Assembly (NCBI GenBank): GCA_020627825.1
Contig: JAHDGD010000004.1
Span: 39,102-82,769 of the forward strand
Direction of reading: 5' to 3'
Length of the DNA: 43,668 nucleotides
Source of the DNA: Saprospiraceae bacterium
Lineage (GTDB): Bacteria; Bacteroidota; Bacteroidia; Chitinophagales; Saprospiraceae
The translations under genes and the position numbers were made by a program. The notes below the pieces were generated by a model that made no database searches, was not told where the DNA came from, and saw nothing but the letters and a program-made list of their open reading frames with translations. Within the stretch, counting starts at the first letter, position 1. Each line of letters begins with the position of its first letter. Of the stretch, positions 7,912 through 15,158 are shown piece after piece.

Positions 7912-9635
7912 TGAAGAAATCAGTATTACTTGTCATTTTTATATGTACTTATTTTTTGGGTTCAACCCAAAAAAACATTTTGCCAAAACATCTTACTGAA
8001 TCCGAAATTCAATATATGTTATCGGATAAATTTGAAAAGCCATTAAGTCTTACTAAGAATGCACCTCCAGGTGATGTAAGAATACCTGCTGAATGGGAAG
8101 AAATGCAAGCTGTCATTATTACATGGCAAGGATTTTCATCACTTCTATCACAGATTGTTGAAGCATTAATAGAAGATGTAGAAGTATATATTGTGTGTAA
8201 CAATGAAGCTGTAGTTAAAAATTATCTGACGAATCAAGGGATTGACTATGAAGGAAAGGTTTCATTTTACGAAATAAGTAGTAATTCCATATGGGTAAGA
8301 GATTATGGACCGAATAGCGCTTATCTCAAGGAAACTGGTGAATTAGTGTGGATTGACTGGATTTATAATAGACCTAGATATCAAGATAATGCCGTTCCTC
8401 AAAATCTAGGTGACATCTTAAATATTCCGGTTTATTCTACTAATTCTGCTCCCGAAGATCTCGTTAACACAGGAGGGAATTTCATGAGTGATGGAATGGG
8501 GTATGGTTTTTCTAGTGATTTAGTTCTTGATGAAAATGGACTTCAAAATCAGTTTGGAATAAGTAATCATTCTGAAGAAGATGTTGATAACATAATGAAA
8601 CAATACATGGGAGTAGAGTCTTATGTGAAAATGGAAGCTCTACCTTATGATTTGATACATCATATCGATATGCATATGAAAATCATTGATGAAGAAACAA
8701 TGATAGTAGGAGAGTATCCTGAAGGTGTTGCCGATGGGCCACAAATAGAAGCAAATATTCAATACATTCTCGACAATTTTCAAACCGCATATGGCAGAGA
8801 CTTCAACATCATAAGGATCCCTATGCCTCCAGAAAATGGATCTTATCCGAATACAGGAGGTGATTATCGAACGTATGCAAATGCATTAATTGCAAATAAA
8901 ACAATCATCGTTCCTACCTATGAAGAAACTTATGATACAACTGCATTAAGGATATGGGAAGAGTCGATGCCTGGATATGAAATTAAAGGAATAAATTGTA
9001 ATTCTATAATTCCACTTTCTGGTGCTCTTCACTGTATAACTAAAGAGGTTGCAGCAGATAATCCTTTAACAATCCAAATGAAAAGAGAAGATAATTGGTG
9101 TGCGGATCAGTCTTTTACATGGGAAGTATTGGTGGAATCTATACCAACTATTAATAAAGCAAAGATTCATTATAACATAGATGAACAAGGCTATGAGGAA
9201 AAGGACTTAGAAACAACTGATGGAATTCAATACTCTGTTGACTTAGGTTTGTTTGAAATTGGCACTTCAATAGAGTATTATGTTGAATTTGAGAATGATG
9301 CAGGGAAGAATATGACAAGACCTTTGCCAGGTGAAGAAGGACCAAGAGTTACAAAAATTGTGGATTGTATAAGTTCTACAACAGATCATTTCAAAGAGAC
9401 ACCTACCGTATTTCCGAATCCTGCATCAGCAATTACTTGTATTGATTTGAAACGGAAGTATAGTGTATTAAAAGTGGAGCTTTATAATATAATAGGGGAG
9501 AAAGTAATGACGATTCAAGAAGGGGCTTCCGCCCAAAAGCTTTTTTTCGATGCTTCGAATTTACAAAAAGGAAGTTACATATTGAGGTTTGAGACACCGA
9601 ATGAAATACACAATTCAAAAATCATTGTTAAATAA
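7911..9635 (+). CDS. Secreted PPAD-like peptidylarginine deiminase (agmatine deiminase superfamily), T9SS tail
   Basis: A signal peptide ends near FLGSTQ. The catalytic domain has EWEEMQAVIITW, WVRDYGP (D131), YNRPR (R154, R156), TGGNFMSDG, HHIDMH (H251, D253), YANALI (N324) and GALHC (C375). This is the full Asp/His/Asn/Cys set of guanidine-modifying hydrolases. From memory, the arrangement matches Porphyromonas gingivalis PPAD: the YNRPR arginines that bind a substrate C-terminus, the MPGYEI segment before the Cys, an Ig-like domain (IEYYVEFENDAGKN), and a final T9SS Por tail starting VFPNPAS. Plain cytosolic agmatine deiminases lack the signal, Ig domain and tail. The likely reaction is conversion of C-terminal peptidyl-arginine to citrulline plus ammonia outside the cell; agmatine or free arginine remain possible substrates. 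It is translationally coupled to the upstream TonB receptor. Confidence 0.85.
   Translation: MKKSVLLVIFICTYFLGSTQKNILPKHLTESEIQYMLSDKFEKPLSLTKNAPPGDVRIPAEWEEMQAVIITWQGFSSLLSQIVEALIEDVEVYIVCNNEAVVKNYLTNQGIDYEGKVSFYEISSNSIWVRDYGPNSAYLKETGELVWIDWIYNRPRYQDNAVPQNLGDILNIPVYSTNSAPEDLVNTGGNFMSDGMGYGFSSDLVLDENGLQNQFGISNHSEEDVDNIMKQYMGVESYVKMEALPYDLIHHIDMHMKIIDEETMIVGEYPEGVADGPQIEANIQYILDNFQTAYGRDFNIIRIPMPPENGSYPNTGGDYRTYANALIANKTIIVPTYEETYDTTALRIWEESMPGYEIKGINCNSIIPLSGALHCITKEVAADNPLTIQMKREDNWCADQSFTWEVLVESIPTINKAKIHYNIDEQGYEEKDLETTDGIQYSVDLGLFEIGTSIEYYVEFENDAGKNMTRPLPGEEGPRVTKIVDCISSTTDHFKETPTVFPNPASAITCIDLKRKYSVLKVELYNIIGEKVMTIQEGASAQKLFFDASNLQKGSYILRFETPNEIHNSKIIVK
7952..7974. repeat. Palindrome copy 2 (in deiminase signal junction)
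   Basis: Arms of 11 bp, six T + GGGTT and AACCC + six A, flank a single C at 7963. It is read in frame as LGSTQKN at the signal-peptide cleavage region of the deiminase. Compared with copy 1, the stem pair C:G is replaced by T:A. Confidence 0.9.
9523..9534. repeat. Short palindrome variant (in T9SS tail)
   Basis: GGGC, loop TTCC, GCCC, followed by four A. There is only a 4-bp stem, read as GASAQK inside the Por tail of the deiminase. It is included because it shares the core GGGCTTNNGCCCAAA with the copies at 15041 and 39570. Alone it would not stand out. Confidence 0.4.
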
Positions 9636-9637
9636 GC

Positions 9638-9667
9638 TTGTATATTACAAATAACTATGTAATTTTG
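9638..9667 (+). promoter_or_regulatory. rpsP promoter
   Basis: TAATTTTG at 9660-9667, followed by CGCC, is an exact -7 match. TTG at 9638-9640 lies 19 bp upstream as the -33 element. The promoter starts right at the stop codon of the deiminase gene (9633-9635) and gives rpsP its own transcript. Confidence 0.75.
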
Positions 9668-9679
9668 CGCCGTTAAAAA

Positions 9680-9707
9680 CCTGATGTTCGTTTACGAATT
9701 ATTCAGG
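9680..9707 (+). promoter_or_regulatory. Hairpin in the rpsP leader
   Basis: An outer stem CCTGA / TCAGG (9680-9684, 9703-9707) encloses an inner stem TTCG / CGAA (9687-9690, 9695-9698) with loop TTTA. It lies between the promoter and the rpsP start. It contains CTGATGTTCG, nearly the decamer of the rplS leader. It could be a ribosomal-protein autoregulatory site or simply a stabilising leader; the sequence does not decide. Confidence 0.45.
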
Positions 9708-9737
9708 TATGGTTAAACCAAATAAATTTTACAAAAA

Positions 9738-10220
9738 ATGCCAGTTAAAATTAGATTAGCTAGAAGAGGAAGGAGAAAAGCTCCATTTTATCATATCGTT
9801 GTTGCTGATGCAAGAGCACCAAGAGATGGTAAATTCATCGAAAAGATAGGATCTTATAATCCAATGACAGTTCCTGCAACAATTCAATTAGATAATGATA
9901 AAGCTGTTGATTGGATCCAGAAAGGAGCTCAACCAACTGATACTGCAAGAGCTATTCTTCGATTCAAAGGTGTATTATATAGAATGCATCTCTTAAGAGG
10001 AGTTAAGAAAGGTGCATTAACTCAAGAACAAGCAGATAAGATGTATCAAGAGAAGCTGGATGCTAAACAAGCAAAAGTAGAATCAAGAATTGCAGAAACA
10101 CTAGCTAAAAAAGCTGAATATAGAAAGATGATAAGTGGTTCAGCAAAAGCAGCACCTGTTGCAGAGGCTGCAGATCAAGAAGCTCAAGATGCTTTTAAAG
10201 CAGGATCTGAGGAAGAATAA
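9738..10220 (+). CDS. rpsP: 30S ribosomal protein S16
   Basis: The first ~85 residues are typical S16: VKIRLARRGRRKAPFYHIVV, DARAPRDGKFIEKIGSYNP and then RAILRFKGVLYRMHLL. The remaining ~75 residues are a charged, Ala/Lys/Glu-rich extension (KAEYRKMISGSAKAAPVAEA), as is usual for Bacteroidota S16 and not a sign of fusion. It assembles early into the 30S subunit. The ATG at 9738 is the only sensible start. It has its own promoter and leader hairpin and ends in an intrinsic terminator. In many bacteria rpsP is followed by rimM; here the next gene is an unrecognised one. Confidence 0.96.
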   Translation: MPVKIRLARRGRRKAPFYHIVVADARAPRDGKFIEKIGSYNPMTVPATIQLDNDKAVDWIQKGAQPTDTARAILRFKGVLYRMHLLRGVKKGALTQEQADKMYQEKLDAKQAKVESRIAETLAKKAEYRKMISGSAKAAPVAEAADQEAQDAFKAGSEEE

Positions 10221-10264
10221 AAATCTCGTTTATATTTATTATATTTGAGTCAAGGACGGAAAAT

Positions 10265-10305
10265 AAACCTGATAAAGCTTAATTGCTTTATCAGGTTTTC
10301 TTTTA
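10265..10305 (+). terminator. Intrinsic terminator of rpsP
   Basis: A long stem (AAACCTGATAAAGC / GCTTTATCAGGTTT) with a 6-nt loop TTAATT is followed by an interrupted T tract (TTCTTTT). It sits between rpsP and the 464-aa gene. Confidence 0.85.
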
Positions 10306-10332
10306 GTAATATTTACCATTAATTTAGATTTC

Positions 10333-11727
10333 ATGCACGAATTACATAAAGACTATAAAGAACAATTAAATACAATTGCAGAAGAAATACAGAATTCTCA
10401 GCTTTTGGAGCAGTATCTTGATACGGAAGAAGAAGAGGATTTTAAAGCTATTGTGTCAGAATTTGAGCCTAGAATAGGTGAAATTCATTCAACTGTAGCA
10501 AATAATCATCCGTTACAACTTATAAGTCTTGAGAAGGAGTTGCTAGATCCGAAATACGAAGGAATGTATTTGCCAAGAATCTTAGGGTATTGTGTACTTA
10601 GAGGCGAACTTAATGATCGTTATAAATATATCAAACCTCAAGATCATTTTAAAGATGTATTGATGGGAATATGTAATTCATCTAATTTTGAAGTTATTAA
10701 ACACCGAGTCAGTCAAACGCTTCAAATTGGGTTTTCCCTTAGTTCTGATATTTGGAGTACCAATCTTATTAATGAGATACCTTTAAAATCTGTTCGTTAC
10801 TTTTTGGAGTCTAAGAAAATTGAAAAGTATAGAAATATTGACGTAAGAAGAATAAGCTATTTGAAGTTCCAGCGTCAGTATAAATCATTAAATTTTATGA
10901 CAGCAGAATTTCCATCGGATCCAGTGGAAATGAAGACCTTAACACCTAGACTAAAAACGTTTATTTTATTAAGAACAAATGGAGATTTCAATAATGACAA
11001 TCTTGTGCCTCATTTAGTAGAATTCCTGAAAAATGAGAAAATTCGATCTACAAAAGAATACATCGAATTATTAATGATAATTGGGATGACATTAGACTTG
11101 AATGATGCTCAATTAAAAGTTGTGAGAGAAGCACTTCAAGACTTATCAAAGAACTATGATAATTTCGAAAATGTATATTTTGAAGTATTAGATGATTTAT
11201 ATGATATTCCTGAAATTCACGTGGCTAATTCAGATAAGAGATTCAGTAGTGTGGTTGATAAAAAGAATAAAGGAGATCTTTCAAAGTATTATGAAGTTGT
11301 CGATGAAGTTCATTCCAAAGGTTATGTACATGAAGATGCTATTGAAGCAGTAAGAAATTTTTACTATCAACATCAAGGATTAAGTGATATAAATGAATGT
11401 GTTCGAAAAGTTATATTCTCTTATTTTGCTAATTTCCTGATCAACTTAGATCCTAAAGAATATGCTTCTTGGTTTGAAATAATGAAAACTATGGTTGTAT
11501 ATATGGGGATTTTCAGCAATCAGAAATTCAATTTAGGAATTAAAGAATATTCATTAAAGTATATAAAGAAGTTAATCAAAACCTTTACTGATAAGCGAGG
11601 AAGAGATTATCAAGACATTAAAAAATATGTCAAGACTACATTTGTTGATTTAAATTTCCTTACTGAAAAAGAAGTTGTTGAGTTGTTTAAGACAAGAAGG
11701 AAAAAACCTGCTGCTAAAGTAAGTTAA
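10333..11727 (+). CDS. Unrecognised 464-aa protein, probably helical and cytoplasmic
   Basis: I do not recognise this family. The protein has no signal peptide, membrane segment or cysteine motif. It is rich in Glu, Lys, Leu and Ile, has many predicted helical stretches (LHKDYKEQLNTIAEEIQNSQ at the start), and ends in a basic tail (KTRRKKPAAKVS). The even spread of charged residues and length suggest an all-alpha, repeat-like fold, but no repeat unit is clear. ATG 10333 follows the rpsP terminator by about 30 bp. I see no strong -7 element in that gap, so it may depend on readthrough from rpsP. Codon use looks like that of its neighbours, so there is no sign of recent transfer. Confidence 0.75.
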   Translation: MHELHKDYKEQLNTIAEEIQNSQLLEQYLDTEEEEDFKAIVSEFEPRIGEIHSTVANNHPLQLISLEKELLDPKYEGMYLPRILGYCVLRGELNDRYKYIKPQDHFKDVLMGICNSSNFEVIKHRVSQTLQIGFSLSSDIWSTNLINEIPLKSVRYFLESKKIEKYRNIDVRRISYLKFQRQYKSLNFMTAEFPSDPVEMKTLTPRLKTFILLRTNGDFNNDNLVPHLVEFLKNEKIRSTKEYIELLMIIGMTLDLNDAQLKVVREALQDLSKNYDNFENVYFEVLDDLYDIPEIHVANSDKRFSSVVDKKNKGDLSKYYEVVDEVHSKGYVHEDAIEAVRNFYYQHQGLSDINECVRKVIFSYFANFLINLDPKEYASWFEIMKTMVVYMGIFSNQKFNLGIKEYSLKYIKKLIKTFTDKRGRDYQDIKKYVKTTFVDLNFLTEKEVVELFKTRRKKPAAKVS

Positions 11728-11794
11728 CTGTATACTTAAGAAAATGTGTTGCCTTTATTTCGAACTATTTTATTAAAAGACAAAAGGATTTAAA

Positions 11795-12247
11795 ATGAAA
11801 AATATTGTAATGAGCCTTATGCTCTTGTTACCTGTTTTGGGTTTTGGACAAGACTTAAATCCTGCTTTTGATTCAATTGCAGCACAACAGTATGGTGCTG
11901 ATGATTACGGAATGAAGAAGTATGTTATTGCTTTTTTAAAGAAAGGTCCTAACAGAGATTTGAGCAAAGAAGATGCTGCACGATTACAAGATGCTCATAT
12001 GAAAAATATAGGTCGACTTGCTGAAGAAGGAAAGTTAATACTTGCAGGTCCTTTTTTCGGAGATGGTGATTTGAGAGGGATTTATGTTTTTGATGTTCAG
12101 AGTATCGAAGAAGCAAAGGCATTGACCAATACAGATCCAGCTATTCAAGAAGGATCATTAATTATGGAATTACATGAATGGTATGGAAGTGCAGCTGTTA
12201 TGGCAATACCATCCATTCATGAAACTTTGCAAAAAATTAACTTCTAA
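11795..12247 (+). CDS. Exported YciI-like protein
   Basis: ATG 11795 starts a clear signal peptide (MKNIVMSLMLLLPVLGFGQ, cut near FGQ). The mature part contains a YciI-related domain: KYVIAFLKKGPNRDLSKEDA, QDAHMKNIGRLAEEGKLILA with the conserved family His in DAHMKNI, then GPFFGDGDLRGIYVFD and a C-terminal strand near LIMELHEW. YciI-domain proteins are usually ~100-aa cytoplasmic dimers of poorly defined enzymatic role (ferredoxin-like fold, Asp-His pair). Here the domain is predicted to be periplasmic or secreted. It ends 14 bp from the stop of the convergent epimerase gene. Confidence 0.8.
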   Translation: MKNIVMSLMLLLPVLGFGQDLNPAFDSIAAQQYGADDYGMKKYVIAFLKKGPNRDLSKEDAARLQDAHMKNIGRLAEEGKLILAGPFFGDGDLRGIYVFDVQSIEEAKALTNTDPAIQEGSLIMELHEWYGSAAVMAIPSIHETLQKINF

Positions 12248-12261
12248 CTATTTTCGTTATA

Positions 12262-13251
12262 TCAAGACCAGTATAAACGAGCATTTGAATCTAATATAGT
12301 AGAGATGCCATTATTTGTCACCCAAGTGGTATATGAGCTTATATGTTCATCAAATGATCGTTGTTTAACTGTAGGAAAGGCTGCTAATACTTTTGAATTT
12401 GATAAGAGATGATCTTTAGTTAAATAATCAATAGTAGTCTGAGTAAATTGGTTTCCAGGAACTAATACGGTTCTTAAGCCTGCAATTATACGAAGAAAGA
12501 TTTCTGACTTTTCGTTTAGTTCAATTTGCTTTTTTAACGTATTATTTAATAATTGTAAAAAGACATCTTTTAGGATATAGGTTTTAGAATCTACTATATT
12601 ATAAATCTCAACACCTTTAATGTCAGTGTTAATTAGAGATTTGATGATTTCTATTAAGTAATCTATATTGGTTAAAGAAACTTTTACATTTAAATTACCT
12701 GGTACATTCAATCTGCCATTTTTATATAGTTTCATGACTTTATTGTACAGGCTTGTAGCCCTTTTTCCATAAACATCTTGAATTCTTAAGATCGAAATAT
12801 CTCGATCTTTAAATTCCGTTTGCAGTATATTTTCTGCTTGTAGTTTGGATCGACCATAAGGTGTTAATAAAACGGGGTTTATCTTTTCATTTTCGAAATG
12901 AACAGCATTAGTAATGTTATAAATATTCGCGCAAGAGATAAACACCACTCTCGCTGATACAGGAATTGCATTCATTATTTTTCGAGTTCCCTCCACATTG
13001 GTCTTGTTTAAATAAAACGACAATGTCTTTTCACTCACTAAAGCAGCACAATGTATAAGGATATCACATTCGATCTTGTCAATCTCATCTTTTGATAAAT
13101 CAACTCTTCGTACTTCATGTTTATCCTTTATTTCATCAGGTAACTTATCTTTTTTACGTACTAATAAACAAAGTTCATGACTCGTGAAATGCAATTCTCG
13201 AACAATCTGAGACCCCACGTAACCCGTACTACCAGTTATGCAAATTTTCAT
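12262..13251 (-). CDS. NAD-dependent epimerase/dehydratase (extended SDR)
   Basis: I start at ATG 13251, which overlaps the stop of the upstream TonB receptor gene (TAATG). The protein then begins MKICITGSTGYVGSQIVREL, with the Rossmann GxxGxxG motif at the very N-terminus as in this family. An upstream in-frame start would add a leader encoded inside the receptor gene. The catalytic YxxxK is YGRSK, preceded by the usual VFISCANIY strand. At 329 aa it is of normal length. Extended SDRs act on nucleotide-sugars, steroids or similar substrates, and this sequence does not reveal which. The coupling to a receptor gene suggests that it processes the imported ligand or a surface glycan. Confidence 0.8.
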   Translation of the reverse strand: MKICITGSTGYVGSQIVRELHFTSHELCLLVRKKDKLPDEIKDKHEVRRVDLSKDEIDKIECDILIHCAALVSEKTLSFYLNKTNVEGTRKIMNAIPVSARVVFISCANIYNITNAVHFENEKINPVLLTPYGRSKLQAENILQTEFKDRDISILRIQDVYGKRATSLYNKVMKLYKNGRLNVPGNLNVKVSLTNIDYLIEIIKSLINTDIKGVEIYNIVDSKTYILKDVFLQLLNNTLKKQIELNEKSEIFLRIIAGLRTVLVPGNQFTQTTIDYLTKDHLLSNSKVLAAFPTVKQRSFDEHISSYTTWVTNNGISTILDSNARLYWS

Positions 13252-15098
13252 TATTTCTTCTCGAATGTATACCTTAAACTCGTTCGTAACCATCTCCCTG
13301 GCATAGGAATTCCAGGGTATTCTTCATATTGTTTATTAGTGGCATTAACAACAGTAAAATCAATGTAAAATCCTTTGTATTTCCCTCCAACTGAAAAGTC
13401 CCACAATCCATACGGACTTGTTTCAATTCGATCTACAAAACGATAATTACTTGAAAACTTAACAGTGTTCAAAATACTCCAATAAGTAGAAAAACTTAAT
13501 TGATTCCTTATATTTTCCAGCGCATACCTTGATTCAATACCTTCCATTTGTATTGCTCGTGCATCTAAATAAGTATAGGCGAATCGAACTTTTCTTAGAG
13601 GACTTAAAAATGTGATTTTATTTACATTTATAACAGTTGATAAATCGATTCCACTAACAGGGAGTTGTGTTATATTATCAGGTCTCCATTTTAACACTTC
13701 CATTGTATCAACAACGACAGGTATCCTTGTCCAATCGATTATGTCCATTCCATCCCTATGAAAGCCTGACAATTGTACAAAATATTTGTTTGAAGTGTAT
13801 TTTATTCCGAGTTCATAATTAGTAGCACTTTCTTCTTGAAGATTTTCATTTCCTATGTTGCTACGGTCACTGTAATATAATTCCGTGAATGATGGAATTC
13901 TATAAGTCGTTCCTGCATTTACGAACAGATCGAGTTTTTTGCTAAGTGCTAAACTTGCATCAATTCCATATAGCCATCTTATTCCATAGTCCGTGTAATA
14001 ATTAAATGATGCTCCAGGAATTATCTTTAATCGGTCATTAAATAAATACGTTTTCCATTCTGCTGTTGCCGTGATTACATTCCTTGAATGGTTTCCTAAA
14101 TTATTACTTTCAATTCTTTCATCTCTAAATTCAAAACCATACCCTAAGATGGAGTATTTTGAAACAGGTGTAGAAAAATTGACCATCGCATTTGATACTT
14201 GAGAAATATGTAAATTCTCATATACTTCAGGTTGTTCTCTTATGAAAATATAATTGTCCGTATTTCGTCTATAGGAAAGACTAGGGAGAATTTTAGTTTT
14301 TCCTACTTTGTAATTTGCACGAATAGAAGTAAATAATGTTTTTACTCGTTCATAAGAGCTAGAATCAAAAGGGGCAGCATAAAACGAATTTGCACCAAAT
14401 GCATTATCAGTATATGCTGCTAGAATAGAATAGGTGGATTTTTTTTGTTTGATATCGGATTGAACAAATGCGTTATGTCTATAGTAATAATTATTGAATC
14501 TGTATCCAGGATCAGCTTCATCATAGCTATACGATGCATATGTTCTTACTTTTTTAGTTTTGTGATTCACACCAACTTTAGCTCGCTTTAACCCATATTC
14601 TCCCAGCATTATTTCACCATATACTTTGTTCGCATTTTGCGGCTTTGTAACGATATTAATGGCACCTGCAAGAGCACCTTGGCCATAAATTCTCCCAGCG
14701 CCTCCTTTAACAATTTCTATTCGTTCTATAACATCAAGGTCAATAGGAAGATTAAGTATGTGGTGGCCTGTTTGAGGGTCAATGATTTTAATTCCATTAA
14801 TTAAGACCAAGACTTGTTCGAAAGTACTTCCTCTAAAAGAGATATCTGCTTGTACTCCCATAGGTCCTCTTCTTCTAATATCAACACCTCCTATATTTTG
14901 TAATAGTTCGCCTACGGTTTCTGAAGCTGACAATAAGATCTCAGTTTTAGTTACGATCTCCATAGATCTAGTTGTTTCAGAAAAAGGAGTGGATAATCTA
15001 TTTTCTTCAATAGAAATATCTTGTAAAGCAATTTCTCTTTGGGCGAAAGCCCCTATAAAGCACATGATGAAAAAGCTACAAAGAGCAATCTTATTCAT
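13251..15098 (-). CDS. TonB-dependent receptor, BtuB/siderophore-type
   Basis: The start is ATG 15098 (MNKIALCSFFIMCFIGAFAQ, a signal peptide); a TTG at 15116 would overlap the promoter. There is no carboxypeptidase-like domain. The plug comes directly: VGELLQNIGGVDIRRRG, DISFRGSTFEQVLVLINGIK and RIEIVKGGAGRIYGQGALAGAINIVTKP. A 22-strand-type barrel follows, ending YPGIPMPGRWLRTSLRYTFEKK. This layout is that of cobalamin, haem and siderophore receptors rather than SusC, but the ligand cannot be read from sequence. At 615 aa it is typical. It has its own promoter and couples by TAATG to the SDR gene. Confidence 0.88.
   Translation of the reverse strand: MNKIALCSFFIMCFIGAFAQREIALQDISIEENRLSTPFSETTRSMEIVTKTEILLSASETVGELLQNIGGVDIRRRGPMGVQADISFRGSTFEQVLVLINGIKIIDPQTGHHILNLPIDLDVIERIEIVKGGAGRIYGQGALAGAINIVTKPQNANKVYGEIMLGEYGLKRAKVGVNHKTKKVRTYASYSYDEADPGYRFNNYYYRHNAFVQSDIKQKKSTYSILAAYTDNAFGANSFYAAPFDSSSYERVKTLFTSIRANYKVGKTKILPSLSYRRNTDNYIFIREQPEVYENLHISQVSNAMVNFSTPVSKYSILGYGFEFRDERIESNNLGNHSRNVITATAEWKTYLFNDRLKIIPGASFNYYTDYGIRWLYGIDASLALSKKLDLFVNAGTTYRIPSFTELYYSDRSNIGNENLQEESATNYELGIKYTSNKYFVQLSGFHRDGMDIIDWTRIPVVVDTMEVLKWRPDNITQLPVSGIDLSTVINVNKITFLSPLRKVRFAYTYLDARAIQMEGIESRYALENIRNQLSFSTYWSILNTVKFSSNYRFVDRIETSPYGLWDFSVGGKYKGFYIDFTVVNATNKQYEEYPGIPMPGRWLRTSLRYTFEKK
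15041..15052. repeat. Short palindrome variant (in receptor signal junction)
   Basis: On the plus strand GGGC, GAAA, GCCC; on the gene strand GGGC, TTTC, GCCC followed by AAA. The 4-bp stem is read as GAFAQR at the signal-peptide cleavage site. It shares the core with the variants at 9523 and 39570 and may partly reflect the common A-x-A-Q cleavage motif. Confidence 0.4.
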
Positions 15099-15113
15099 AT
15101 TAATTTTTTTTTG

Positions 15114-15121
15114 CAAATGTA
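15114..15121 (-). promoter_or_regulatory. Promoter -7 element of the BtuB-type receptor gene
   Basis: On the minus strand the sequence reads TACATTTG then C, an exact TAnnTTTG match. It is 15 bp before ATG 15098, so the leader would be only about 10 nt. Confidence 0.6.
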
Positions 15122-15158
15122 AACGAAGAATTCAAAGAATCAAATTAATTGCGAATTC

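Noticed and set aside
13291-13312. CCCTGG ... CCAGGG dyad in the BtuB-type receptor
   Set aside because: It codes for the conserved YPGIPMPGRW end of such receptors. Arms of 6 bp with a 10-nt spacer are expected by chance.
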